Below are positions 27,810 through 36,943 of a stretch of 64,000 nucleotides of DNA, one piece after another. A model generated the notes under the pieces. It was not told the DNA's origin, made no database searches, and worked only from the letters and a program-made list of their open reading frames with translations. The stretch's first letter is position 1. Every line of letters starts with the position of its first letter. This DNA is from Vibrio sp. YMD68 (GTDB taxonomy: Bacteria > Pseudomonadota > Gammaproteobacteria > Enterobacterales > Vibrionaceae), in the NCBI RefSeq assembly GCF_029958905.1, contig NZ_CP124613.1, positions 806,001 to 870,000 of the forward strand, read 5' to 3'. Position numbers and translations under genes: made by a program.

Positions 27810-29354
27810 ATGCAATTTGAATCGATTAGATTGGTACTCGGGGATCAACTCAACAGCGAACATTCTTGGTTCTCGCAAGTAGACCCCAAAGTGCTCTACA
27901 TCATTGCAGAGCTGAAGCAAGAGAGCCAATACGTCACCCATCATATTCAAAAGGTGTGCGCGTTTTTCTCAGCGATGGCTCAATTTGCGCAGGAGCGTCA
28001 GCGTGAAGGGCACCAAGTGTTGTCTCTAACACTGGACGACACCCATCGGTTTTCTGACCTTTCTGAGATGATAACCCACTATGTTACCGATGTTGGGGCC
28101 ACTCATTTTGACTATCAACGGCCTGACGAATACCGCTTACAACAGCAGTTGGCCTCACTTGATCTAAACAATATTGAAGTTCAGTGCGTTGATACCGAGC
28201 ACTTTCTATTGCCATTTGAAGAGATCCCACAGCAGTTTACTCAAGGTAAACATGTGATGATGGAGCATTTCTATCGGCGCATGCGTAAGCGATTCAATAT
28301 TCTGATGGAAGCGGGAAAGCCACAGGACGGAAAATGGAATTATGATGCGAACAATCGCAACAAGTTAAAAGCGAGTGATATTGAAAAACTGCCCAACCCT
28401 TTATTATTTCGTACCAATGTCGAGCCGATTGTGGAGCGATTAACTCGCCACCGTATTACGACGATGGGTCGTTTAGATGGAGACCTCATTTGGCCTGTTA
28501 ATCGCGCACAAAGTTTGTCTCTACTCGCGAATTTTTGTCAGGTATGTTTACCGAACTTCGGGCGTTTCCAAGATTCAATGACCGAGAAACATGAAGCAAA
28601 ATGGAGCCTTTACCACAGCCGTTTGTCGTTTTCGTTGAACTGTAAATTACTTCATCCGAAAGAAGTCATCGACGCGGCCCTCAAAGCTTTTCATCGTAAC
28701 CCGGAGATCGATATTGCTCAGGTTGAAGGCTTTGTGCGTCAAATCCTAGGGTGGCGAGAATACATTCGCGGTGTTTATTGGGCCAATATGCCAGACTACC
28801 CTAAGAAAAACGCATTGGATGCGCGAAATCCGTTACCCGGCTATTTTTGGACGGGAGAAACAAAGATGGCGTGTATGCAAAACGCCATTAGACAGTCGTT
28901 AGATTATGCTTACGCGCATCATATTCAACGCTTGATGGTCACGGGCAATTTTTGTTTACTCACGGAAGTCGCACCTGATCAAGTCGATGAATGGTATCTA
29001 GGCATCTATGTAGATGCGATAGAATGGGTAGAGATGCCGAATACTCGCGGAATGGCTTTGTTTGCGGATGGCGGAATTGTAGGTACAAAACCGTACGCGG
29101 CAAGTGGTTCTTACATCAACAAAATGAGTGACTACTGCAAAGGTTGCCATTACGACAATAAAGCACGAAGTGGTGACGGTTCATGCCCGTTTAATAGCCT
29201 TTATTGGCGATTTATGGATAAGCACGCAAAGCGACTGGCGACGAATCCTAGAATCAAGATGATTTATCGGTCTTGGGACAACATGGATGAAGTGAAACGC
29301 CGCGAAATTTTGCACACGGCGGAGCAATACATGGAAAACTTAGAGGACCTGTAG
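27810..29354 (+). CDS. Fe-S bacterial cryptochrome/(6-4) photolyase
   Basis: 514-residue FAD enzyme of the FeS-BCP/CryPro group, which repairs (6-4) photoproducts using light. The start MQFESIRLVLGDQLNSEHSW is typical. The FAD-binding C-terminal half has ILGWREYIRGVYW and MVTGNFCLLTEVAPD, followed by WYLGIYVDAIEWVEMPNTRG. The four cysteines expected to hold the [4Fe-4S] cluster are visible: one in KMACMQN and three in YCKGCHYDN..GSCPFN. The ATG at 27810 is chosen because the longer frame begins inside the tandem repeats. It is a single-gene unit. Confidence 0.93.
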   Translation: MQFESIRLVLGDQLNSEHSWFSQVDPKVLYIIAELKQESQYVTHHIQKVCAFFSAMAQFAQERQREGHQVLSLTLDDTHRFSDLSEMITHYVTDVGATHFDYQRPDEYRLQQQLASLDLNNIEVQCVDTEHFLLPFEEIPQQFTQGKHVMMEHFYRRMRKRFNILMEAGKPQDGKWNYDANNRNKLKASDIEKLPNPLLFRTNVEPIVERLTRHRITTMGRLDGDLIWPVNRAQSLSLLANFCQVCLPNFGRFQDSMTEKHEAKWSLYHSRLSFSLNCKLLHPKEVIDAALKAFHRNPEIDIAQVEGFVRQILGWREYIRGVYWANMPDYPKKNALDARNPLPGYFWTGETKMACMQNAIRQSLDYAYAHHIQRLMVTGNFCLLTEVAPDQVDEWYLGIYVDAIEWVEMPNTRGMALFADGGIVGTKPYAASGSYINKMSDYCKGCHYDNKARSGDGSCPFNSLYWRFMDKHAKRLATNPRIKMIYRSWDNMDEVKRREILHTAEQYMENLEDL

Positions 29355-29485
29355 CCAAACAGTCCTCAATAGCAAACGAGATTACGGCCTTCTCTCGGAC
29401 TTCAGCCATTCACAGTCAAGCCGCTAGAGCTTACACGGTTTTAACTTAATGAAGCTGGCTTTTGCATATTTGAACTGGCTTTTAT

Positions 29486-30481
29486 TTATTCGAACTGGCT
29501 TTGATATTGAGCCGGGGTCTGCTTCATCCAGCCTTTGAAAGCGCGGTTAAAGTTCGATAAATCGGTATAGCCACAGCGCCAGGCTGTTTCGAAAGGCGAT
29601 ATTTTCTCTCTGAGTAGCTTTGTTGCTGTTTCACAACGCGCGTTATCTCTGGATTGTCTAAAAGTAAGCCCTTTGTCGGCAAGGCGTCGTTGTAACGTTC
29701 GTGGGGAGCTGCCGATGAGTTGTGCTAGCCATTCAACGTTAAACCAGGGCAAAACAGCGTAAGTGTTAATGAGGGCATCTAGCGTGGTGTGCCAATCATG
29801 CTCTCTTTTTTGAGGCTCTACACCGATAAAGTTTTCCGATAAAGGGATTTCTATCGCGCCAAACGCATGACCGAAAGTAAACGATACCGAACTGAATGCA
29901 GCGGGTAAATCTTTTGCTAAATGGCCAGGTAAGCTCATCAATACCGATGAGGGTTCCCATGTCTGTCCTAAAAATAATCGACATAAAGAAAGCAACCCGA
30001 AAGCTCGAAACCATTCCGCTTGGTCGTAGCCAGATACCGATGGGTGATACGCCCCACGGTGACAAAGATACCACTTACCTTCAATCCTTTCCGGCCAGAC
30101 TACCACATGGTTATTTAAAGTTGGCATGACTTCAATGAGGGTATGGATCGCTTGCTCTAGATTGTCGCAATGGATAAACGAAGAACGAAATTCAGGTGAA
30201 ATTTGTTCTAGGGTAATCAGCCTACCGACCTCCAGCCCTATCCGACGATTGGAGCTTTTCATGATGGTACTGAGAAATGCCATCGTTTGATGAGAAGGTA
30301 GCCAATATTCACCCTCCTTTAAATCCTCTGGAAATTGATATTTTTCAGCGACACTTTTCCACTCAATGCCTTGTTGATCAAAATAATTGAGGAAGGGGAG
30401 TAGGTTATTTGAATTACTAATGTTGATGGTATTTGGCATTAATGCGCACAGCTCCATGTGACTACCGGTAGTGTGTATCAT
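29486..30481 (-). CDS. AraC-family regulator 1
   Basis: 331-residue transcription factor. The N-terminal two thirds is the OruR/ArgR-type effector domain (NNLLPFLNYFDQQGIEWKSV, then IHCDNLEQAIHTLIEVMP). The C-terminal AraC DNA-binding domain has two helix-turn-helix units: NVEWLAQLIGSSPRTLQRRL and FETAWRCGYTDLSNFNRAFK. It is clearly paralogous to the regulator at 33658-34716. An internal ATG at 30439 with GGAG upstream (MPNTINISNSNN) may be the true start. It is one of two candidates for binding the TGKCR-N5-TGACC boxes. The upstream region is purine-rich. Confidence 0.88.
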   Translation of the reverse strand: MIHTTGSHMELCALMPNTINISNSNNLLPFLNYFDQQGIEWKSVAEKYQFPEDLKEGEYWLPSHQTMAFLSTIMKSSNRRIGLEVGRLITLEQISPEFRSSFIHCDNLEQAIHTLIEVMPTLNNHVVVWPERIEGKWYLCHRGAYHPSVSGYDQAEWFRAFGLLSLCRLFLGQTWEPSSVLMSLPGHLAKDLPAAFSSVSFTFGHAFGAIEIPLSENFIGVEPQKREHDWHTTLDALINTYAVLPWFNVEWLAQLIGSSPRTLQRRLADKGLTFRQSRDNARCETATKLLREKISPFETAWRCGYTDLSNFNRAFKGWMKQTPAQYQSQFE

Positions 30482-30504
30482 ATAGGATATGGGGTGTATG
30501 TGCT

Positions 30505-30570
30505 AAAAATTGAAGAGGATAATTAGGAGGAGAATTAAGAGGATAAATAAAAGGATAGTTAGGAGGATAT
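30505..30570 (+). repeat. Purine-rich low-complexity tract
   Basis: Imperfect repeats of GAGGATAA and TTAGGAGGA follow one another just upstream of AraC regulator 1. The meaning is unknown; it lies in that gene's promoter region. Confidence 0.5.
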
Positions 30571-30703
30571 AGCAGAATCAGGGTATAACCCATTGGGCGG
30601 TTATAAGTGCTGTATTTCTGAACCGTAAAAAGAAAGGGAAGAAAATTGATGATTGATCTTGTTGTAACATTGTCGAATGGATTGACTATTCAGAGCCAGG
30701 AAG

Positions 30704-30723
30704 TAAAAAGCATCCCTGCTTTT
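30704..30723. terminator. Terminator after outer-membrane protein gene
   Basis: AAAAAGCA pairs with TGCTTTTT across a 4-base loop, 30 bp past the stop of the minus-strand barrel gene. Confidence 0.65.
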
Positions 30724-30752
30724 TAACGAACTATTTTAAGGTGAATTAGGCC

Positions 30753-31505
30753 TTAGAAGTAGACTTTGTAAAATGCCCACGCAACGGTGTCATCAATATC
30801 GACGGTTTGGTGGGTAGATTGCATGCTACCAACTGTATTTTCAATTTTGAACTGTCCCCAGCGTTTTCCATCTGCGGATAACGGTGTACCGACAGTGATT
30901 GATGATTTCAGCGTTGACGTTTCAATACTACCGTCCATATAGGTGTATTCTGGTGATAGCATCAGGTAAGTACCATCAGCACCCGGTTTCCATGAAAAAT
31001 AAGCCGCCGCCATACCACCAACGATATCTGTATCTGTTTCACCCATCGCAGAGGCAAAACCTTCATCGTATTCACCCGCCAACGCGCCAACGCGACCAAA
31101 GATAGTTAGGCTTTCTACACCAGGCTTGAACATCGCAACAGCACCGACAGCAGCCGTTGTAAAGTTGGTGTTATCAATAATATCAATTGATGCAGCCGCT
31201 GTTGGCACAACTGGGTTACCGACGTTAAATACGTGGAAATACTGAAGTCGGCTATCTTTATATTTGCCCTCATTATCCATGCTTCCTTCGATGGTACTCA
31301 TTGCCATTTGACCATTTTTTAAGCCGAAACCCAGAGAGGCAGATAGTTTTACATCGCCCTGATTATTCATACCCACATACCCTGAAGTATTAACAGCAGT
31401 TAGGTTTGAAGGGTCAACTTTTTCAGTAGACTCGTCTGCAAGCGCAAGGTTCATACCAGAGCAAAGTAACGTCGTAGCAAGAATGGTTTTAGTAAAAGTG
31501 TTCAT
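30753..31505 (-). CDS. Small outer-membrane beta-barrel protein A
   Basis: 250 residues with signal peptide (..CSGMNLALA) and a mature part of alternating amphipathic strands ending in the outer-membrane signature AFYKVYF. The motif DSRLQYFHVF followed by a proline-rich turn and SIDIIDNTNF is shared with the 259-residue protein at 37906-38685, so the two are paralogues. No known family is recognised with confidence; a pore or surface-binding role is possible. Its promoter and 5' leader copy those of serine hydrolase 1, including the AraC box and the CACACAAACATAGGAGA leader. Confidence 0.8.
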   Translation of the reverse strand: MNTFTKTILATTLLCSGMNLALADESTEKVDPSNLTAVNTSGYVGMNNQGDVKLSASLGFGLKNGQMAMSTIEGSMDNEGKYKDSRLQYFHVFNVGNPVVPTAAASIDIIDNTNFTTAAVGAVAMFKPGVESLTIFGRVGALAGEYDEGFASAMGETDTDIVGGMAAAYFSWKPGADGTYLMLSPEYTYMDGSIETSTLKSSITVGTPLSADGKRWGQFKIENTVGSMQSTHQTVDIDDTVAWAFYKVYF

Positions 31506-31560
31506 GGTTGTTCTCCTATGTTTGTGTGGGATGAACTATAACCAATGCCCGAAATACGAT

Positions 31561-31578
31561 ATAGGTCACTTTGCGCCA
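31561..31578 (-). promoter_or_regulatory. AraC-type box, outer-membrane protein A
   Basis: On the minus strand TGGCGCAAAGTGACCTAT, differing at one base from the box at 22297. It sits 56 bp before the ATG, the same spacing as for serine hydrolase 1. Confidence 0.65.
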
Positions 31579-31680
31579 AAATCATTAGTGCATTGTAATA
31601 ATGTTCCCTAACTAATAATTTGAGGTGATATTAAATGGATGCTCTTGATGGCGATCTACCAACACAAAGCAATGAACGAG

Positions 31681-31711
31681 AAAAAGCCAGTAAGGAGACC
31701 TTACTGGCTTT
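31681..31711. terminator. Bidirectional terminator after amidohydrolase 1
   Basis: AAAGCCAGTAAGG pairs perfectly with CCTTACTGGCTTT across 3 bases, with A-rich and T-rich edges on the two sides. It lies beyond the amidohydrolase stop. Confidence 0.8.
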
Positions 31712-31755
31712 ATTTACATAAACGATATTTACATAAACGATATTTACATTAACGA
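31711..31755 (+). repeat. Three 15-bp tandem units
   Basis: TATTTACATAAACGA twice and TATTTACATTAACGA once, between terminator 31681-31711 and the amidohydrolase stop. Confidence 0.85.
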
Positions 31756-31783
31756 CTTGACTAAGATCTTTCCGTTAAGTGGA

Positions 31784-33355
31784 TTATTTTACTATGTCAC
31801 GACGGATCGGTTCCCCAGCGTTAACTGCTGTATCTAGTTCTGTATTATTCACAACGATTTTGCCGTTAACTAATAACCAATGTACGCCTACTGCTGGATG
31901 ATTCGGATCTTGGTAAGTCCCTACGTCTGCGATAGTGTCTGGGTCAAACACCACGATATCTGCATCCATATTGGTTTGAATACGACCTTTATGTTTCATT
32001 TGTGGGACAAAGTCTTCAATCAATTGTGCTGGCATGAGTGTCATTTTGCGTAATGCTTCAGACATAGTTAATAAGCCGCGTTCTCGGACATAAACTCGCA
32101 ATACCTTAGCGAACGTACCATTTGATCTTGGGTGAGAAAAAAGCTCTTGAGGAAGCGGCCATTCGTCACCCGCATAGTTGTCAATGTGGCCTTCTTCATC
32201 CATGTGCATCCAGAACATCTCATCAGATTCAATCAATACATTTGGGTTCAAAATCGATGCATCTAACAAAGCAAGATCATCTGGGTTTTGCTCGTCTAAA
32301 AAGTGCCAAACAATGAACGTACCTGGTTTATTTGCTTGATACTCGGCGAGTTGTTCTTCTGTCATACGGTCTACACCCAACTGAAAGTTTTCAGCGGTTG
32401 ATCCCATGCGTTCACGCCATCCGTCACCACTAAACATGGCAGCACCGACAACGGTACTCGCAGCACCCCAAGGGTAAGCACCAACGGTCACATTGATGCC
32501 TTTGTCTTGCGCTTTATTGACCATTGGCAAAATGGATTCAATATCTTTTAACGAAGTACTGTTAATGTGGCAAAGGTGCATGTGAGCACCAGTAATTGCA
32601 GCATTACCGACAAGTTCTTTGACTGCTTCAAAAGAGCTTTGTGGCTCGGCATTGCTCGCATAACGAACATGGGTGTAAGTGGCTACATCGCGTTCTGCAG
32701 CGAGTTCAGCGAGTGCATAATATTCCTTTTGGCCATGTCCAGGTGCGTATCCGGCGTTAATACCAATGCCTAATCCACCTTCGTCAAGACCTTGTTCAAT
32801 CAATTTGATGATCTTGCCTTCTTGCTCTGGTGTAGCGATATCCATTTTCCAGTCGTTGCGAGATTGCGCTTGTTGAAAATAGCCTGCTGTTGCTTGCGGT
32901 TGAGTATCACTGAACGTGGCGATACGAGCATATGTCCAGCCAGCTGCGGCGCCATAGTTTAGTGGTAGCCCTTTTTCTGCTTGACCTGCATACCAGTCAC
33001 TGATCGGCAAAACACCAGATTCGAGTTCCAGCATTGTTGTCACGCCTTGCATTGCTTGCATGCGGTAGTCACCAATGTTTTGCCCGTGAGCATGAACGTC
33101 GATGAATCCGGGTGCAACGACTTTTCCTGTGGCATCGATGGTTTTTTCACCTGAGATCGCATCGGTGGTAATCGCTGTGATTTTGTTGTCTTTAATCCCA
33201 ACGTTAGCCACTGAGTCGAAGTTTGTCTCTGGGTCAATCACTCGACCATTTAGAATAACGACGTCGTAATTTGCCGCAATAACCAATGGTGATAAGAGCC
33301 CTAAACTCAGTATCGATGCTTTTTTTATAAATGAAGGTAATGTTGCCATTTTCAA
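31784..33355 (-). CDS. Periplasmic D-aminoacylase-like amidohydrolase 1
   Basis: 523-residue metal-dependent amidohydrolase of the D-aminoacylase/N-acyl-D-glutamate deacylase group. A signal peptide (..SLGLLSPLVIAA) sends it to the periplasm, unlike most family members. The N-terminal beta-sandwich strand is VVILNGRVIDPETNFDSVAN. The metal-site HxH reads VAPGFIDVHAHGQN, then YTHVRY, GAHMHLCHINSTS and LIESDEMFWM. Expected reaction is removal of an acyl group from an N-acyl-D-amino acid; the exact substrate is open. It is highly similar to the enzyme at 59641-61323. Preceded by an AraC box. Confidence 0.87.
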   Translation of the reverse strand: MKMATLPSFIKKASILSLGLLSPLVIAANYDVVILNGRVIDPETNFDSVANVGIKDNKITAITTDAISGEKTIDATGKVVAPGFIDVHAHGQNIGDYRMQAMQGVTTMLELESGVLPISDWYAGQAEKGLPLNYGAAAGWTYARIATFSDTQPQATAGYFQQAQSRNDWKMDIATPEQEGKIIKLIEQGLDEGGLGIGINAGYAPGHGQKEYYALAELAAERDVATYTHVRYASNAEPQSSFEAVKELVGNAAITGAHMHLCHINSTSLKDIESILPMVNKAQDKGINVTVGAYPWGAASTVVGAAMFSGDGWRERMGSTAENFQLGVDRMTEEQLAEYQANKPGTFIVWHFLDEQNPDDLALLDASILNPNVLIESDEMFWMHMDEEGHIDNYAGDEWPLPQELFSHPRSNGTFAKVLRVYVRERGLLTMSEALRKMTLMPAQLIEDFVPQMKHKGRIQTNMDADIVVFDPDTIADVGTYQDPNHPAVGVHWLLVNGKIVVNNTELDTAVNAGEPIRRDIVK

Positions 33356-33465
33356 TTAGTTCCTATTCTCTATTAAACCCAGTGTAGGGGGCGTTATTTT
33401 AAAGTTCGGTAAAATGTGGTTCTTCTTAAGTTGATGTAAATATAGACGACAATATTGGGATGAGG

Positions 33466-33482
33466 TAGGTCAGTTACCGCCA
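33466..33482 (-). promoter_or_regulatory. AraC-type box, amidohydrolase 1
   Basis: On the minus strand TGGCGGTAACTGACCTA, about 111 bp before the ATG. It is the only notable element in the 302-bp gap between this gene and AraC regulator 2. Confidence 0.6.
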
Positions 33483-33657
33483 AAAATAGTCAGCCCCATT
33501 TGGTAACAAGACGGAGCGAGAGGAGAAAGGCATAAAAATAGAGAAGAAGTGAGCAGAAATAATGGGAGCGTGCAAAAGTAATCGCTGAGTATTGGCATGG
33601 TCACTCAGCGAGACCAATAGGCTAAAATCGAAAGGGATTCTGGAATTAGTGAGATGG

Positions 33658-34716
33658 TCAGGAATGACAACGCTCTCTATATTTGGCTGCTGTTACATGT
33701 TCCCATCGTTTAAATGCACGATTGAAATTGGCAATGTCAGTGTAACCGCAGGAAAAAGCGATATCTGAAATAGATCGATCGGTATCTTGTGCTAAGAGTG
33801 TAATGGCATGATTGTGCCTGATTTGATCTTTTATTTCGGTAAATTTAACGTTTTGCTTATCTAAGTAACGTTGAACGGTACGCGTACTCATGTTGATTAA
33901 ATTCGAGAACCAACGAATTGAAAATTGCGGCAGCAGAGCGTAACTGCTAATGATTTGAGTGAGGTCTAATTTGTGGTTCGTTTCGGTTTTGATGCTGGCT
34001 CGGTACACAAAGTTTTCTGGTAACGCAATGGCACCAAAATGCTTATTAGTGCGAATGTTAGATTGACATTGAACATGTGACTTAAACATTTTGTGGTTGG
34101 TGATACTGTTGTTGTTCATCCAAAGAATGTCGGGTTTCCAGTCTGGATCAATGAAAGACTGAAGCAGCCTAATCAGGCTAAGAGTTCGGTATTGCTCGAC
34201 ATGGAATTGCCCAGCGGTACTTGGTGGGAAGTTGCCTCGATGGCAAAGGAAATAGCGGCCTTCAATATTTTCCACCCACAACACGACATGGTTGCTGAGA
34301 GTTTGAAATGCGGGCACTAGAGCAGATAAGAAAGCGCTTAGATTGTCACTATTTTTAACCGCATGGGCAATACTATCCGGCAGGCTTTCTAACGAAAGTT
34401 GCTTTGCAACATTAAAGCCTAAGTTCTCATCATAGGATTTCGCCATCATACTGATGAAACTCATGAGGGTTTTTGTGACTAAATGGTCAGTGGAGTCTGG
34501 CGTAAGTTGGGGCATTTGTGATTGCGCAGCGATGGCAAACCAGTCCCATCCTTTTTTTTCAAAATATCGGATGAACGGTGCCAGGTTATTATACGAGCTA
34601 ATCGAAAACTCGATATTATGTGACGGGCTAGTTATTGTGTTAGCGTTACCCTTTTGGGCAGGCGTTAATATGTCTTTAGAAGAAGCGTTGGACACTTTCA
34701 TTTTTCTATAAATCAT
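33658..34716 (-). CDS. AraC-family regulator 2
   Basis: 352-residue paralogue of the regulator at 29486-30481. The effector domain includes NNLAPFIRYFEKKGWDWFAI and VKNSDNLSAFLSALVPAFQ. The DNA-binding domain has SIRWFSNLINMSTRTVQRYL and ISDIAFSCGYTDIANFNRAF followed by KRWEHVTAAKYRE. An in-frame ATG at 34701 is an alternative start. A full AraC box lies about 105 bp upstream, so autoregulation is likely. This box makes regulator 2 the stronger candidate for controlling the shared operator. Confidence 0.9.
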   Translation of the reverse strand: MIYRKMKVSNASSKDILTPAQKGNANTITSPSHNIEFSISSYNNLAPFIRYFEKKGWDWFAIAAQSQMPQLTPDSTDHLVTKTLMSFISMMAKSYDENLGFNVAKQLSLESLPDSIAHAVKNSDNLSAFLSALVPAFQTLSNHVVLWVENIEGRYFLCHRGNFPPSTAGQFHVEQYRTLSLIRLLQSFIDPDWKPDILWMNNNSITNHKMFKSHVQCQSNIRTNKHFGAIALPENFVYRASIKTETNHKLDLTQIISSYALLPQFSIRWFSNLINMSTRTVQRYLDKQNVKFTEIKDQIRHNHAITLLAQDTDRSISDIAFSCGYTDIANFNRAFKRWEHVTAAKYRERCHS

Positions 34717-34820
34717 CTCATTTATGAATTGATTCTTCCTTGAAAACTATTTTTAACCGTTCTATTTATTGGCTAGTGCTTTTCATTATCGCTCAGGATA
34801 CGAGGGGGTTGTTGTGTATG

Positions 34821-34838
34821 CTAGGTCATTTCATGACA
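34821..34838 (-). promoter_or_regulatory. AraC-type box, regulator 2
   Basis: On the minus strand TGTCATGAAATGACCTAG, upstream of AraC regulator 2. The rest of the 327-bp gap between it and the porin stop shows nothing else I can support. Confidence 0.6.
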
Positions 34839-35043
34839 ATGTGGGGGTGTTTCAGGTTTTCCATTGCGCAAGGTACTGTTTTGTTTGTTGACACTTCGAC
34901 CGTTTTTATCCGTTGAAGTGAATATGGGCAGGATCACCCCAAAATGCCCCAATGTTGATAGCAAGCGACTAAACGCAGTCAACACAGAGGCATCTTCAAG
35001 TCGGACACTCATGTGCCTAGAGAAAAACTAAAACACTGACCAC

Positions 35044-36177
35044 TTAGAATTTCCAGTTAACCCCAACTGCGATACGATGATTATCAAGCTCCTCACCAGT
35101 ATCACGCTCGTAATAAGAGTAGTTGTATTCTAAACCTAGATAGATATTGCTGTAGGCTTCCCAGATGATGTTGGCCATCGCGTATCGCGTATAAGTGAAG
35201 GTATCCTTTTGCCATTCGAGGGGGTCCGTTTCCGCTGAACCAACGCCAAACACCGACAGTAAATCAGGTTGCCACGTTCTGGTATACGCCGCCATTGCAC
35301 CATCTACTGTGCGCAGTTCAAGCTCTTGGTCGTCACTGTTCCATGTTGCTCCAGTTTGGGAAACGCCAAGAACGTAGCGATCCACCCCTTTGCCATGGAA
35401 ACCAATTAAAGAAATCTTATCTTTTGGAGTAATGTTATAAACCGTAGACAGCTGTAACGCATAACCTAGCTCATCATGTTCTTTCTCGCCCTTATGCAAT
35501 GTTTTTTCGCTCAACAAACCGGTTAGACGAACGTGACCGTTCGCGGAGAAGTCCCAATCTGCGGCCGCAATTAAGTCAAGGGTTGATTTGTCTAGCTTGA
35601 CGTCTTCATCGGCTGAGCTAAAAATATCGGCATTGCTACCATCCTCAATGGCCACCTCATATTTAAAGGCATCAAACGATTGACTCCAGCGCAGTTGCGG
35701 TTGGCGCATAAATGCCACGCCACTTAATGTCGCTTCGGTCACCGAGATTGGCAAGTTTCTGAGGTCCATCAGGGTTGACCAGGTTTGGCCCGCAGTGATT
35801 TGACCAGAACCCTTATTCCAACGCAGATATGCTTCACGTATACGTGGCGACACAGATGAATCATTCTTAGCATTGAAATCCATTACATAGCGCGCCGAGA
35901 CAGTTGAACCATCATTCAAAGTACGCTTCGCACCCGCACTGAGCTGAGACAGTGTGGCATCAATTTTATTATCGCCATAAGTCTCTTTGTTATATAAGGC
36001 ATCAGCAGGAATATTAACTCCCGCTCCAGATACATTACTATCGAAGAGAAAAACCGTATTAATCGAACCACCGAAAGAGTATTCCGTCTCATTGGCCGAT
36101 AGCGCCGGTGTGGCAAGTGTCGTTGCGGAAGTTGCGATCAACCAAGGTGCCAGAAAAGGTAATTTTTTCATATTCAT
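35044..36177 (-). CDS. DcaP-like outer-membrane porin 2
   Basis: 377-residue paralogue of the porin at 23920-25041. Signal peptide (..TTLATPALS) is followed by ANETEYSFGGSINTVFLFDS and NVSGAGVNIPADALY. Conserved DcaP-type segments are AGQTWSTLMDLRNLPIS and FMRQPQLRWSQ; the C-terminus is the aromatic GVNWKF. It should form a trimeric pore for a small, probably acidic solute. A repeat element (36218-36409) is inserted between the gene and an AraC box at 36574-36591. Confidence 0.87.
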   Translation of the reverse strand: MNMKKLPFLAPWLIATSATTLATPALSANETEYSFGGSINTVFLFDSNVSGAGVNIPADALYNKETYGDNKIDATLSQLSAGAKRTLNDGSTVSARYVMDFNAKNDSSVSPRIREAYLRWNKGSGQITAGQTWSTLMDLRNLPISVTEATLSGVAFMRQPQLRWSQSFDAFKYEVAIEDGSNADIFSSADEDVKLDKSTLDLIAAADWDFSANGHVRLTGLLSEKTLHKGEKEHDELGYALQLSTVYNITPKDKISLIGFHGKGVDRYVLGVSQTGATWNSDDQELELRTVDGAMAAYTRTWQPDLLSVFGVGSAETDPLEWQKDTFTYTRYAMANIIWEAYSNIYLGLEYNYSYYERDTGEELDNHRIAVGVNWKF

Positions 36178-36217
36178 AAGAGTGTTTATTGGCTTGTTGG
36201 ACAGTTGAATGAAATAG

Positions 36218-36409
36218 TACCAATCACAGCAAATAATCGGTCATTCTAGCGTGTAAAAACACGCGATAACGGCGTTAGAATTTTTGATTGTAAAATAATG
36301 ATTTAATGAAAATCCTGCCTTGTTATCCAGCGTTTTACTAAGTTATTTCCGATCCTAAGTTATTTCCGACCCTAAGTTATTTCCGATCGCTTACTGGCTG
36401 TAATTGGTA
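36218..36409. mobile_element. MITE-like inverted-repeat element, copy 1
   Basis: 192 bp bounded by TACCAATCACAG and CTGTAATTGGTA (inverted, one mismatch). It contains ATCGGTCATTCTAGCGTGT, a hairpin AACACGCG.., and three 17-bp tandem units CTAAGTTATTTCCGATC at 36338-36388. It codes for nothing. It lies 41 bp before the porin ATG. Copy 2 at 41699-41856 shares the ends and the CATTCTAGC block. Confidence 0.75.
36338..36388 (+). repeat. Three 17-bp tandem units inside MITE copy 1
   Basis: CTAAGTTATTTCCGATC three times; only the middle copy has one change. Confidence 0.9.
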
Positions 36410-36573
36410 TAAGAAAGTGGCCTCATATATAAGAAGCCAACGTTTGTTGTTTGGTATGACTAAAAATTCGCTAGGCGTAATTTACAGCGCACCATTTTCA
36501 AAATGCCATCGAATTTCAATGTGTTAATAAGGCATTATTGTCGTCGTAGAGTAAGATTAAATGGCCACGCTAC

Positions 36574-36591
36574 ATAGGTCTTTTGGTGACA
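36574..36591 (-). promoter_or_regulatory. AraC-type box between porin 2 and barrel B
   Basis: On the minus strand TGTCACCAAAAGACCTAT, one mismatch in the TGACC half. It points towards porin 2 (about 400 bp, or about 205 bp without the inserted element), but could serve the divergent barrel gene at 36944. Confidence 0.5.
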
Positions 36592-36943
36592 TCAATGCGG
36601 TGAGTAGGTGATCTAGATCCATAAAAGACAACTGAATAACGGCCGATTTACGCGGGTGTATACCTGGTTCGTTTTTACTTATGAAGTGATGTGATTTGAT
36701 AGCAAAATAATGAAAGAATATATAAGCCCACCAACAAAACCAACCCCATGAAACCTCTCGATACTGTAAAGGGGTTTACCAATATTTGTCGCAACTATTT
36801 TCTGTTTAAACTTGGCAAAACAGTCCTCAAAAGACCTGTCTACACCTTGGCGTTCACGATAAGATCCACACAATTGAGTCACGATAGCAAAATGCACAAT
36901 TATGCTTTGGTATCATTTTTAACCCATTATTTAGGTATCTTAC

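Noticed and set aside
36225..36250. AATGACCGAT (minus strand) near the porin 2 start as another AraC box
   Set aside because: It lies inside the MITE-like element and the left half-site does not fit; copy 2 of the element has a related sequence unrelated to any promoter.
36679..36897. 72-codon minus-strand frame (MHFAIVTQLCGSYRERQGVD..)
   Set aside because: The residue mix is plausible for a small protein, but no clear ribosome-binding site and no family is recognised; kept only as a possibility.
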